Origin: Erysipelotrichaceae bacterium
GTDB lineage: Bacteria > Bacillota_I > Bacilli_A > Erysipelotrichales > Erysipelotrichaceae
Direction: 5' to 3'
Length of the DNA stretch: 64,000 nucleotides
NCBI GenBank assembly: GCA_017539025.1
Contig: JAFYHT010000034.1
Location: 1-64,000, forward strand
Shown here: positions 21,831 through 32,354 of the stretch, piece after piece
How the letters are laid out: each line of letters starts with the position of its first letter
How positions within the stretch are numbered: position 1 is the first letter of the stretch
Translations under genes and position numbers: made by a program
The notes under the pieces: generated by a model
The model's input: the letters and a program-made list of their open reading frames with translations, nothing else
Told to the model about the DNA's origin: nothing
The model's database searches: none

Positions 21831-22784
21831 ATGTTAGAAAAATATCAAATGTTTCATTACGAATTGGGAAAAGGAAAAAAAGGTTTACCGATCAAGCAGA
21901 TCAAAGAATTTGATACAAGCGAAGTCGAAAAGTTCTCATCTGAATCATCAGCCGATTTTCAATTAAGCGGTTATGTCGATGTGTTAAATATCATTCCTCA
22001 ACCCGACGACCAATGGAAAGCACATATGTATTTACAGTCCTTCTCATTGATGTATTCCGGCTTTGATTATTTTACCAATCGAGATAAAAGCGATACATAC
22101 CTGATTATCTATACTGTTTCCGGAAATGGAAAGCTGGAGTATCAGGGGCAGAGTTACGAGCTTCATCCAACAGATATTATTTGGATCGATTGCCATAATC
22201 GACATCTATATGCGACGCAAGGAGAATTCTGGGAACACATGGATCTTCACATAAACGGACAGGGAGTTTTGTTATACTATCAGGAATTCATCAGAAGAAG
22301 CAATCCCGTTATTAAAGGTGATGATTTGTTTATGAAAGACTTGGAAAATCTTCTTGATTCTTATTCGTTTCCTTCACCTCTTCGCAGCATGATGATATCT
22401 CACCGGATAGAGAATATGTTAAATCACCTTGTGATCAAAAAAAGCCGCGAAGAAGAAAACGAAACAGAAAGCTACTACTCGATTGAAAAGATGGTTTCCT
22501 ATATCAATAAGCATTACAACGAAAGAATCACTCTTGATGATCTTTCGGCGAATTCAGGTATCAGTAAATTTCATCTTTCAAGAGAATTTAAAAAAATAAC
22601 GGGATTCCCGCCAAATGAATATATTATAAATCTGCGTCTGGAACACGCTAAAAGAATGCTGGATAATACGTCACTGAATGTCAAAGAAATAGCTCAATCT
22701 GTAGGAATAGAAAATGAAGCATACTTTTCAAGACTGTTCAGAAACAGAACCGGTATATCACCAAATGCTTACCGGAATAAATAG
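21831..22784 (+). CDS. AraC family regulator with N-terminal cupin-like domain
   Basis: A 317-residue AraC-type activator. The N-terminal half has the sugar-sensing cupin pattern (YLIIYTVSGNGKLEYQGQSY, then ELHPTDIIWIDCHNRH). The last 100 residues contain the two helix-turn-helix motifs (ITLDDLSANSGISKFHLSREFKKITG and VKEIAQSVGIENEAYFSRLFRNRTGISPNAYR). GCGGAGG lies 8 bases before the ATG. It is divergent from the first GH78 gene and convergent with the second, so it probably activates rhamnoside use. The ligand is likely rhamnose or a rhamnoside, which is inference from context. Confidence 0.92.
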   Translation: MLEKYQMFHYELGKGKKGLPIKQIKEFDTSEVEKFSSESSADFQLSGYVDVLNIIPQPDDQWKAHMYLQSFSLMYSGFDYFTNRDKSDTYLIIYTVSGNGKLEYQGQSYELHPTDIIWIDCHNRHLYATQGEFWEHMDLHINGQGVLLYYQEFIRRSNPVIKGDDLFMKDLENLLDSYSFPSPLRSMMISHRIENMLNHLVIKKSREEENETESYYSIEKMVSYINKHYNERITLDDLSANSGISKFHLSREFKKITGFPPNEYIINLRLEHAKRMLDNTSLNVKEIAQSVGIENEAYFSRLFRNRTGISPNAYRNK

Positions 22785-22937
22785 AGAACATTTGGCCAAA
22801 CAGATATGAAGGTAGTTCGATACCCTGGGGTCAAATAAAAAATATGAATTATAATCCTTATATGATTTTATTTATACAAAGCTGATACAACTTATAATTG
22901 AATATACATCACAGATCCTTTCGATTTTATTCATATT

Positions 22938-22957
22938 AAAAGACGGGTATACCCATC
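22938..22957 (-). terminator. Terminator of the second GH78 gene
   Basis: Minus-strand GATGGG and CCCGTC pair (one G-U) around a TATA loop and are followed by TTTT. The DNA core GGGTATACCC is also a perfect palindrome. Confidence 0.6.
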
Positions 22958-22977
22958 TTACATGGAACAATGCATTT

Positions 22978-25584
22978 TTAAGGTTTTAACAAAACCGTTC
23001 CATCAGGTATTTTGATATCATAGACACATTCATCATTTTGCCAACGCCAATTTACTTCGACCGATCCATATACCGTCATCATTCTGCACCTGACCCAAGA
23101 CAAGGACTTGTCGGGCTGAGGTTTGATAACAAAAGAATTATTATCACATATTTGGATGCCGCATACAGTATCGAAAAGAAACTTACACACGGACCCCATC
23201 GAATAGTGATTAAAAGATATACTCCTCGGATGCCCGTTTTCATACCCTTTATAATTTTCCCAGACCGTTGTTGCACCATTTAACACCATTGCTAACCAGC
23301 CTGGTTCTTCTGAATTACAAAGCATCTGATATGCTGTCTTCAGATATCCGTATTTTGCCAATGTCTGAAGCAAGAATCCGGTAGATAAGAAACCAGTACC
23401 AACTTTATACTCATTCTCAATCACTTTGCGATTCAGTTTTTCAGCGATCTGTTTTTCTTCTTCTTGAGATGCACATAAACCTAAGGCCAGCATTCTGACA
23501 TACCTTGCCATTCTCAAATCGTTTTGACCTTCTAAATCCTTTGCGAAATAGTAACGATATGCTTCTTTCGATCCCCTGGCATAGTCTTCTACTTCCTTCA
23601 GTTCTTTCAGATAGGTCTCTTTGTTTTCTTTTTCTATCAGATGTCTTAACATCTCTGCTAACAAAGACATCGAATAATGCAAGTAAGCAGTTGCGATTTC
23701 CGGTTTTGGCTTAACAAGATACATCGGATTATTTGTCTCTTCTTCAAACCCCGGTTCACACCACTCACCCCAATGAATCCCAGATTCCACAGCATACTTT
23801 TTATATGCCGATGCCTCAAGCGCTTCATTCTGATAAATCTTTTTGAGTGGATGACCTTCCGGCAATTTATCTGCCATATTCTTATCAGAAGCAAGCCGAA
23901 TCACATATTTCTTCCATCCCAGCATCAGTTCCGTATTATCTGTTATATAACTGTCGTCCTGATATATCTTCCACATCATATAAGGAATGATGATCGCAGC
24001 ATCCGCCCATCCGGCACTTCCATTTACCGCATCTCTTTCACTATTGTTTGGCCTGATTCTTGGATTGACATCCACCACCATTCCGTTGTCTCTTTGACAA
24101 TCTTTGACATCCTTAAGCCATTTACGGAAAAACGGACCCGTGTTGGCAAAACAAGTACTTGTCGCCGCAAAGATCTGTGCATCACCAGTCCAACCGCTTT
24201 TCTCCCTTTGCGGACAGTCGGTCGGTATATCGATAAAGTTGCTTTTCTGACTCCAGATCACATTCTGAACAAAACGATTGAGATTATCATTGGAACATTC
24301 AAAACTGCTTTCATAGGGAATATCCGTATAGATCGCGATCGCTTTAAAACAATTCGGATCAACGGTATCGATCCCTTCGACAAGCGCATAACGAAAGCCG
24401 GAATAGAAGAAATCCGGTTCATAGATCTCGTTTTCTCCATTGCAGATGTATTCGATCTTCTGCAGATTGTTCACTCTTCCTTTTAATGTATGATCGCAAT
24501 ACTCCCCTTTATCAAGAACTTCACACAAACGTAACGTGATCTTCTGATCTTTTGTTGTTAATCCATCTTGTATATTGAACTTCACAAAGCCTGATAAGTT
24601 CTGCTTAAAATCTAGAATCATCTTTCCGCTTGGAGAAATCAACAGTTCCGGCACGAATTCTTCATGAGCCTTGATCATCGGCAATATCGCTGCTTCCGGG
24701 CAAGGAATGTTCTCAACAAACTCTTCTCCTTTTACATTCGACAAAAGGAAAGCGTTTTTTGAATAACTGAAATGTTTTGTTGAATCATAGACTTCTCCAT
24801 CTTTCAGATCAGCAAATCTTACCGGTCCATCATTGCTCCAGCAATAGCTTTCGTCTGTTCCGTAACATTCAAGCGTCCCATCGATATATTTAATCTCCAA
24901 CTGTGCCAGTAAAGCAAGTGTGTCCCCCGAGAAGTATTCAACATTATCGCTGCCGATTTTTCCTTTATACCACCCATCAGCCACCTGAAACTCCAAATCC
25001 AGATAATCTTTACCTTCGAGGACATCGTTTTGAATCTCATATGCATGATAATAAAGCCTCTTTGTATATTCGCTGCATCCCGGGCACAGATATCCATCCA
25101 GTCTTTTTCCGTTTACAGATACACTATAAACACCCAAAGAAGTCGCATACAGCCTGATGCTTTCGGCATCTTTTTCTCTGGAAAATGCAATTCTCTTTTT
25201 AAAGCCGTCTGCCGGAAGCCTTTCACTTTTATCTGTGTTCTGTCCGCAGATCCACTTTGCGATCCATACCTCTTTGTTTAGGAGCGCCATTTCAAATGCC
25301 TGCCAAGATTCTTCTTTTTCATCAGAATTCAACACGATGTTCCAGATCAGTCTCTGTCTGTCCTTCAATCGCGCCGACACATCTGAGGGAACAACACAAT
25401 ACATATTGCTGCTGCTGACTGTTTCGCTGTCCCAGATTACGTTTTCCTCTTTTTCATCGATGATCTTAATTCGATATTGTTTCTGAAGACCTTCTCCTTT
25501 ACAATTCCATGACAATTTAATAATCCTGCTACCTAAAGGAAGCGGTTTTTCTAAATCATTCACCATCAACCTGATTGCTTTCAT
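22978..25584 (-). CDS. Alpha-L-rhamnosidase, GH78
   Basis: A second GH78 enzyme, 868 residues, only distantly similar to the first. Family landmarks are present: RLYATSLGVYSVSVNGKRLDGY in the N domain, LDFKQNLSGFVKF, the barrel entry DIPTDCPQREKSGWTGDAQIF, ATTVWENYKG, and FNHYSMGSV before the C-terminal beta domain. There is no signal peptide, so it acts in the cytoplasm. A clear AAGGAG precedes the ATG. It is divergent from a second AraC gene 93 bases away. The divergence from the first copy suggests a different rhamnose linkage or scaffold, for example flavonoid versus saponin or polysaccharide; the sequence does not decide this. Confidence 0.94.
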   Translation of the reverse strand: MKAIRLMVNDLEKPLPLGSRIIKLSWNCKGEGLQKQYRIKIIDEKEENVIWDSETVSSSNMYCVVPSDVSARLKDRQRLIWNIVLNSDEKEESWQAFEMALLNKEVWIAKWICGQNTDKSERLPADGFKKRIAFSREKDAESIRLYATSLGVYSVSVNGKRLDGYLCPGCSEYTKRLYYHAYEIQNDVLEGKDYLDLEFQVADGWYKGKIGSDNVEYFSGDTLALLAQLEIKYIDGTLECYGTDESYCWSNDGPVRFADLKDGEVYDSTKHFSYSKNAFLLSNVKGEEFVENIPCPEAAILPMIKAHEEFVPELLISPSGKMILDFKQNLSGFVKFNIQDGLTTKDQKITLRLCEVLDKGEYCDHTLKGRVNNLQKIEYICNGENEIYEPDFFYSGFRYALVEGIDTVDPNCFKAIAIYTDIPYESSFECSNDNLNRFVQNVIWSQKSNFIDIPTDCPQREKSGWTGDAQIFAATSTCFANTGPFFRKWLKDVKDCQRDNGMVVDVNPRIRPNNSERDAVNGSAGWADAAIIIPYMMWKIYQDDSYITDNTELMLGWKKYVIRLASDKNMADKLPEGHPLKKIYQNEALEASAYKKYAVESGIHWGEWCEPGFEEETNNPMYLVKPKPEIATAYLHYSMSLLAEMLRHLIEKENKETYLKELKEVEDYARGSKEAYRYYFAKDLEGQNDLRMARYVRMLALGLCASQEEEKQIAEKLNRKVIENEYKVGTGFLSTGFLLQTLAKYGYLKTAYQMLCNSEEPGWLAMVLNGATTVWENYKGYENGHPRSISFNHYSMGSVCKFLFDTVCGIQICDNNSFVIKPQPDKSLSWVRCRMMTVYGSVEVNWRWQNDECVYDIKIPDGTVLLKP

Positions 25585-25639
25585 GATCGAATCTCCTTGT
25601 ATTTTACAATGCCAATTATATTCTTACAAAGAAGTTTTA

Positions 25640-25671
25640 TATTGTATAGATTTTACTATCTATTGTATTAT
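25640..25671 (+). promoter_or_regulatory. Promoter of the second AraC gene with 21-bp spaced repeats
   Basis: TTGTAT (25642-25647), an 18-base spacer and TATTAT (25666-25671) form a good promoter. The -10 ends exactly 6 bases before the ATG at 25678. TATTGTAT occurs at 25640-25647 and 25661-25668, a 21-bp period typical of AraC-family half-sites, so autoregulation is plausible. Confidence 0.5.
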
Positions 25672-25677
25672 TTTGAT

Positions 25678-26388
25678 ATGAATGCTGAAACAAAAAACAA
25701 ACAGTATAATGACAATCTCCTGAATGAATATATCAATCACAGTGTTATCGAAACTTTAATCAAAGGGTTTCATACCGAATACTCTCCGGAAGTGATCAAG
25801 TGTATCAATAAATTGAAAAAGTATGCATCTTATACTGCTACGGAACGAAGCGAATCGGAACAGGTCAATTATTTGCTGAAAGTACTGGGAATCTTCGAAT
25901 ACGAAGCGATCAATACAGGTCTTCCCGAGATACAGGCTTTGGTTCTTTCACATGATCTAGAAACAGAAATAACCCGTGGGATTCAATTTCCGGTGAATAC
26001 CATACTGAGGATGTTTGACAGCTTTCAAAAAGAATGTATAACGGACCGAAGTGTGAGATCTTCTTCTAAAGACATCATTTATAATGTTATGCAATCGATA
26101 GAAAACAACACGCATAATCGATTTTCCTTGGAAGAAATATCAAATATCTTCGGATATCATCCTTCCTATATCAGTCGGCAATTTAAACTGAAAACAGGAT
26201 ATACGATAACCGAATATAATCGAAAGTGCCGGATGAATGAAGCGTCGATACTTCTGAGAAAAACCAATCTTTCTTTATCATCTATTTCTTCTCTGTTATG
26301 CTTTTCAAACCAAAGCCATTTCCAAAGGGTCTTTAAACAATATTACGGAATAACGCCGCAACAATTCAGAACGAAAATAGATGACTGA
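25678..26388 (+). CDS. AraC family regulator, short form
   Basis: About 236 residues. The C-terminal 100 residues hold two helix-turn-helix motifs (FSLEEISNIFGYHPSYISRQFKLKTG and LSSISSLLCFSNQSHFQRVFKQYYGITPQQFR). The N-terminal region is short and shows no cupin motif, so any ligand sensing is unclear. I chose the ATG at 25678; no Shine-Dalgarno precedes it or any upstream in-frame start. A promoter lies exactly where a leaderless transcript would begin at this ATG. It is divergent from the second GH78 gene and likely controls it. Confidence 0.83.
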   Translation: MNAETKNKQYNDNLLNEYINHSVIETLIKGFHTEYSPEVIKCINKLKKYASYTATERSESEQVNYLLKVLGIFEYEAINTGLPEIQALVLSHDLETEITRGIQFPVNTILRMFDSFQKECITDRSVRSSSKDIIYNVMQSIENNTHNRFSLEEISNIFGYHPSYISRQFKLKTGYTITEYNRKCRMNEASILLRKTNLSLSSISSLLCFSNQSHFQRVFKQYYGITPQQFRTKIDD

Positions 26389-26441
26389 ATATTCCGACGA
26401 CATCTTTTATTGAATTAATATCAGATTATTTTCATATCTTT

Positions 26442-26783
26442 TTATAATTCAATCTGCATAACACTTACAGAATACCCATCAAGATGAAGATCAAAACTGT
26501 TCCCTTTTAGATCTATTTTCCTAGTTACCGGTTCAACCACAATTTCCGGTTTGCCTTTAAAAGTCAGATTATTTCTCACTTTTAGTTTGTCTGATTGTAG
26601 AACTGATATTTTTGCGGACTTGATTGCTTCGCTGTTCAAAGATAATATAATATCTTTTGCCTTCTTATCAGTATTTACCAATTTAATACAAATCCCGCTT
26701 CTATATAGTTCTGTGTTTTTCTCTGTTTCGATCTGTCCTGTTTCATCAAAACAATATCTGCTGCTGGGGCCTTGTGTTGTCAT
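26442..26783 (-). pseudogene. C-terminal fragment of a glycoside hydrolase (GH51 arabinofuranosidase-like)
   Basis: Only 113 residues remain. They resemble the C-terminal beta-sandwich of alpha-L-arabinofuranosidases: a Leu/Asn stretch (NNLTFKGKPEIVVEP) followed by a final strand ending DGYSVSVMQIEL, matching the usual pattern before the stop. The catalytic barrel is missing, and an in-frame stop lies four codons before the first ATG. The fragment abuts a truncated AraC gene on the opposite strand, so one deletion probably removed both 5' ends. Assignment to GH51 rather than another clan-A enzyme is tentative. Confidence 0.55.
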
Positions 26784-27702
26784 GCGCCAGTCTTATTCTG
26801 TTTTAAAAGAAAGACTGCCTCTATATCTATCTGGTGACACTGAAGAAAAGCTGCTTCGCTATCTCAGTGTCGTACCTGCTGTCTCAGATAACCGTCTGAA
26901 GTCGGCAGCATGCCTTGCTTCTTCTATTTGCAACCAGGAGATCAATAATAATGAGATTCAGGTTGTTACATGGAAAGAAAAACCTAATGCAGGTAAAGAT
27001 ATTCATGCACAATATATCTATTCCATTCAAGAAAACGAAATGGCTCATACCCCTTTTGAATTCGAGGAAATGATCTGTGATGATGTGTTAAAAGGAGATA
27101 CGGACGCTTTGCTGCGTCATCTTTCTGGTTCCATACCGGGAAATTTAGGAAAACTGTCAGAAGATGAAGAACGGCAGGCCCGTTATATGTTTGTTACTTC
27201 AACCGCCGTCGTTTCTAGAACAGCAATAAAAGGAGGTGTGCACAGCGAAACAGCATACTCATTGGCTGATTCCTATTGTCAGAAAATGGATTCTTTACAA
27301 TCCATTGAACAGATATCTGCTTTGATGTGGGAAATGCTCGCTGGATTCTGTGAGGCGGTAAAAGAAGAATCATCATCCAGGAATTATTCTCTGATCATAA
27401 AATCTTGTTGCAACTATATAAGCAAGCATCTTCACACACGGATCCTTTTATCCGACCTGGCGATTGAATGCGGAATGTCGGAAAGAAGACTGTCAGAGAA
27501 ATTTCTAAAAGAAACCGGCGTACATATCAATGATTTTGTTCATTCTCAAAAATTACATGAAGCAAGACAGTTGCTTCTATATTCTTCCATGGATATCAGC
27601 AATATCGCTAGTTCATTGGCTTACAGTTCACAAAGCTACTTCACTAGAAAATATCGGGAAGAATATGGTGTTACTCCGTTTGAGGTCAGGTCTAAATCAT
27701 AA
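26782..27702 (+). pseudogene. AraC family regulator lacking its N-terminus
   Basis: About 306 residues align with the later part of AraC/YesN-like regulators: a helical middle region with TAVVSRTAIKGGVHSETAYSLADSY, then two helix-turn-helix motifs (ILLSDLAIECGMSERRLSEKFLKETG and ISNIASSLAYSSQSYFTRKYREEYGVTPFEVR). Full-length relatives usually carry about 100 more N-terminal residues. The frame does stay open upstream to 26551, but there it is only antisense to the hydrolase fragment. The ATG at 26782 overlaps the opposite-strand ATG within a CATG and has no good ribosome binding site. It may still make a DNA-binding fragment. Confidence 0.6.
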
Positions 27703-27838
27703 ATAATAGACTCATGATCCCTCTTTAATGAAATCTAAAATGAATAAACATAACTTATAATTTGATGAACAACAACGCTTTCTTGAAAATTAGCGACAGA
27801 TATAATCGCTTTCTCTATAGGGAAAGCCAACAATGATC

Positions 27839-29008
27839 TTATTGTTTCTTGTAATCTGACCAGTCTTTCCAGGAAACGAAATCGGTATTGCTGATCCTCA
27901 TTGATTCATTCCCCAGATAAAAGACAGCTCCATCTGTATCGCTTCCTCTTTGTTCGATATACTTTCTGACGTTTTTGGAAAGTTTGCTTTCGCTGTCGGA
28001 ATCGCTTTTCACTTCAATCGCATAGGTTTTCTTCCAGTCGGCAATGATATCTACTTCAAAACCGTTGACATCTCTATAATATGTCAGATTACCTTTCCGT
28101 CCCTTGTTTGTCCGGTTTTTCAATAATTCAGATACTGCCATCGTTTCTATGATCGCTCCTTTGTGTCTGCTTAAAATCAGTTCTTCTTTGTTTTCGATCC
28201 GAAGCAAATAACATAACAGACCGCTGTCAATAAAATACAGCTTCGGAGTCTTCACTAGGTTCTTACCCAGTGAGTTGGTATCCGGTTCTAACAGATGAAT
28301 GATATAGGATGACTGCAGGATCGAGATCCAGGATTTGATCGTTACGGCAGATATTTCAACAGCCTTGGCAATCGATTCCATGTTCAGCATCTGTCCACTG
28401 TATAAGGCACAGACTCGGATAAACTTTCTGAAAGCAGAAAGATTGCTGTTATTGATCTGTTCAGAGATATCCATCTCCAGATAGGTATCGATATAGTTTT
28501 CAAACCAGTCTTCCGGATAATAATGCTTATCTGTATCATAGAAAGGAGTATAAAAACCGCTTAGAGCCTGATCGTAAGCATCTTTTTTCAGAAGCCCGTT
28601 TTCTTTCAGCTCAGATATTGTCAAAGGCAACAGTTCCACCTGGCCGATTCTTCCGGATAAAGATTCCTTGATATTCTTCTTCAGGCGAAACTGACTTGAT
28701 CCGGTCAGGATAAAAGAGCCCGGCTTCATATTTTCTTCGTCGATATGGTATTTGATCGCATCGAAGATCTCCGGAACCTTCTGTGCCTCATCAATCACAG
28801 CACCATCCGGGAACGCCAGCAGGAAATCTATCGGGTTTGCTTTCGCCAATTCTCTGAGATTCTTATCATCAAAAGAGACATATCTCTTTTCCGGAAACAT
28901 CTGTTTTGCCAAAGTAGACTTGCCAGACTGCCTCGGGCCTGTGATCGCCACAGCCGGAAACTGCTCTGCCATTCTCAATACTGCTTTTTCTGCTTCTCGT
29001 CTGATCAT
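27839..29008 (-). CDS. AAA-type ATPase with DUF4143 domain
   Basis: A 389-residue protein of the ATP-binding/DUF4143 group. The AAA_14 domain has Walker A GPRQSGKST (24-32), Walker B-like GAVIDEAQKVPE (about 88-99) and sensor-like FILTGSSQF. The C-terminal DUF4143 part contains the conserved KTPKLYFIDSGLLCYLL and a nuclease-like E-V-D...E-V-K pattern (GFEVDII, then YAIEVKS). Members are common in accessory regions and their role is unknown. CAGGAG lies 8 bases before the ATG. Three tandem 23-bp repeats fill its promoter region. Its neighbours are a recombinase and gene remnants, consistent with an accessory island. Confidence 0.9.
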   Translation of the reverse strand: MIRREAEKAVLRMAEQFPAVAITGPRQSGKSTLAKQMFPEKRYVSFDDKNLRELAKANPIDFLLAFPDGAVIDEAQKVPEIFDAIKYHIDEENMKPGSFILTGSSQFRLKKNIKESLSGRIGQVELLPLTISELKENGLLKKDAYDQALSGFYTPFYDTDKHYYPEDWFENYIDTYLEMDISEQINNSNLSAFRKFIRVCALYSGQMLNMESIAKAVEISAVTIKSWISILQSSYIIHLLEPDTNSLGKNLVKTPKLYFIDSGLLCYLLRIENKEELILSRHKGAIIETMAVSELLKNRTNKGRKGNLTYYRDVNGFEVDIIADWKKTYAIEVKSDSDSESKLSKNVRKYIEQRGSDTDGAVFYLGNESMRISNTDFVSWKDWSDYKKQ

Positions 29009-29021
29009 ATACCATTCTCCT

Positions 29022-29090
29022 GAATTCCTAAGTTTAGTATATCAGAATTCCAAAGTATTATATACATAAATTCCAAAGTTTAAATAAACG
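29022..29090. repeat. Three tandem 23-bp direct repeats upstream of the DUF4143 ATPase
   Basis: Copies start at 29022, 29045 and 29068, exactly 23 bp apart. Each begins GAATTCC or AAATTCC, then T/A-AAGT, then an AT-rich tail that varies. The array starts 14 bases before the ATPase ATG, overlaps the ribosome binding site side and contains a minus-strand TATAAT. It looks like a set of operator half-sites for autoregulation. Confidence 0.7.
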
Positions 29091-29169
29091 TTGCTTCTGA
29101 TCTTTTGCAAAGTGTGCTCTTTCTGCAAATGTTTGTATACACGAAATAATCAACATTGGTCGTTTGCAA

Positions 29170-29733
29170 TCATTTTTTCTCAAATCTTTTTATTATTCTG
29201 TAAAGCGTCTGTCTGCTCACGTTGAGTTTCTTACACATATACTTCTGGGTGATATCCCCGGCTTTCCATTGTTTGTATAATTGTTCAAATTCATATTTAT
29301 CATATGGTTTAGGAATTCTTCCTTTATAAACGCCTTTGGATTTGGCAATAGCTATGCCCTCTGCCTGTCTTTGTCTGATCTGAGACCTTTCCAGATCTGC
29401 CATAGCAGCAAACACCGTCAGCATGAATTTGCCTTGAGGTGTATCGGTATCGATATTCTCTTTCTGAGAGACAAAACCGACACCTTTTTCTTTCAGCTCA
29501 TCGACAATATTTAACAAATCCTTAGTTGATCTTGCCAGTCTTGATATGGATTCTACACAGACGATATCCCCTTTCCTGACAAACTTCAGCATCTCTTCTA
29601 ATCCGGGTCTGTTACGATCTTTTCCAGATAGCATATCAGAAAATACTTCTTCGCAACCCATTTCTTTCAAAATATCGACCTGCCTGGCCGGATTTTGTTC
29701 ATCAGTTGAGCATCTATAATATCCTACTCTCAT
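29170..29733 (-). CDS. Serine recombinase, resolvase/invertase family
   Basis: A 187-residue small serine recombinase of the Hin/Tn3-resolvase type. The catalytic Ser9 lies in YYRCSTDEQNP. Other active-site arginines are visible in SISRLARS and AADLERSQIRQRQAEG-like segments (ADLERSQIRQRQ). A C-terminal helix-turn-helix (TQKYMCKKLNVSRQTLYRII) binds the crossover site. AGGAGG lies 8 bases before the ATG. No transposase or recognisable plasmid partner is adjacent. It could be a remnant of a transposon or a stand-alone invertase. A near-palindrome at 29842-29858 is the only candidate site seen and is weak. Confidence 0.92.
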   Translation of the reverse strand: MRVGYYRCSTDEQNPARQVDILKEMGCEEVFSDMLSGKDRNRPGLEEMLKFVRKGDIVCVESISRLARSTKDLLNIVDELKEKGVGFVSQKENIDTDTPQGKFMLTVFAAMADLERSQIRQRQAEGIAIAKSKGVYKGRIPKPYDKYEFEQLYKQWKAGDITQKYMCKKLNVSRQTLYRIIKRFEKK

Positions 29734-29881
29734 CAGAAAAGCCTCCTAATGTATCATTTAAATCAAAATTTTCTTATATACATTATTGTATCACACGGGT
29801 ATATGAAAACTTATTTATTTTACATATCACTAGGATGCCCGTTTGAGTATACTTCAAAAGCACAATAATGTAATACTACAT

Positions 29882-31354
<1,473 letters not shown>

Positions 31355-31364
31355 TCAACTCCTC

Positions 31365-32354
31365 TTATTGTTGCGCTAATGCGCAATCTACTGCTTCTTT
31401 CATGATATCCAGAACCATCAGTAATTCTTCATCTTTAATATATTTGTCCTGTCCATCAAAGATCTCTCTAAACAGATTCTCATACAGGAGTCCGTAATTG
31501 CTGTCAAGCATCTTAACTTTTTCATTATGCTCAACACCGTTTTCATCAAAATAAGACAGATCACCGAAAACCTCTGCACTCTGACCGCCCTCAGAGATAT
31601 GCCCTACCTGCGGAAGTATAAGAGAGCCTTTGGTGCCATGTACGATAAATCTCGGGGATGAGATCTTTACATAGTAGCTGGTTTTGACTGTAACCTTCTT
31701 TCTCCCATAGAAAAAATCTATATCGAAATAATCATCGCATCCGCCGGGATTATGCATCGATCTGACATCATATACAACTCTATCTGGTTTCCCGTTTAAA
31801 GAGATCATCTGATCGATTGTATGCACACCCATTCCGTAGACATACATCGGTTTGGACGAATCGCGGTTTGGCCTGTAGTAATCATAATGAGATTCAAGTT
31901 CCAGAACATCTCCCAGTACGCCTTTTTCCAAAACCGATTTTAAAGTCAGGAAATCACCATCAAATCTTCTATTCTGATTTACATCTGCAATCAGTCCTTT
32001 TTCCTTTGCATACGCAAGAATTTCTTCGGCCTCTTTCTTAGAATGAGAGATTGGCTTCTCAATTAATACATTCTTTCCCAACTCCAGAAACATCATGGCA
32101 TAAGGATAATGCGTCGCATCCGGTGTCCCGATCACAACAAGATTCACTTCAGGATCGTTTTTGATTTCTTCAATATCTTCTGTAATATACAGATCGGGAT
32201 AATCATTTTCAATTTCTGGATCCAATATACGGTCTTCATGTCTTCTGTAAACGTATTTAATTATGACGTTTTCCATGTTCCTGGAATATGGCAGATGATA
32301 TTGCAATATTGCTCTGCCAAATCCAAGATAAGCAATCACAAGCTTTTTATCCAT
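31365..32354 (-). CDS. Gfo/Idh/MocA family oxidoreductase
   Basis: A 329-residue NAD(P)-dependent dehydrogenase. The Rossmann fold begins at residue 2 with VIAYLGFGRAILQYH. A variant of the family catalytic motif EKP appears as VLIEKPISHS (about 93-102), and TPDATHYPYA precedes it. The C-terminal alpha/beta domain carries HTIDQMISL, where the His is commonly catalytic. I chose the ATG at 32354 because AGGAGAG precedes it, giving an 8-base overlap with the upstream gene. The G-x-G pattern at the nucleotide loop is G-F-G-R-A, slightly unusual. The substrate is probably the sugar imported by the operon's PTS. Confidence 0.9.
   Translation of the reverse strand: MDKKLVIAYLGFGRAILQYHLPYSRNMENVIIKYVYRRHEDRILDPEIENDYPDLYITEDIEEIKNDPEVNLVVIGTPDATHYPYAMMFLELGKNVLIEKPISHSKKEAEEILAYAKEKGLIADVNQNRRFDGDFLTLKSVLEKGVLGDVLELESHYDYYRPNRDSSKPMYVYGMGVHTIDQMISLNGKPDRVVYDVRSMHNPGGCDDYFDIDFFYGRKKVTVKTSYYVKISSPRFIVHGTKGSLILPQVGHISEGGQSAEVFGDLSYFDENGVEHNEKVKMLDSNYGLLYENLFREIFDGQDKYIKDEELLMVLDIMKEAVDCALAQQ

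Noticed and set aside
22945..22954. GGGTATACCC as a regulator operator
   Set aside because: It is the core of a hairpin followed by TTTT at the end of the GH78 gene, between convergent genes, so a terminator explains it better.
23677..24486. A 269-codon open frame on the plus strand
   Set aside because: It lies wholly antisense to the GH78 catalytic region, has no family features and no ribosome binding site; it mirrors the codon use of the real gene.
26551..26781. N-terminal extension of the truncated AraC gene
   Set aside because: The frame is open but is exactly antisense to the hydrolase fragment and resembles no AraC N-terminus.
29022..29090. The three 23-bp repeats as a small CRISPR array
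   Set aside because: The copies are directly adjacent with no spacers, are degenerate at the 3' half and no cas gene is present.
29842..29858. Near-palindrome TTTGAGTATACTTCAAA as the recombinase crossover site
   Set aside because: It is only 17 bp, one base off symmetric, and I found no second copy nearby to form an invertible or resolvable pair.
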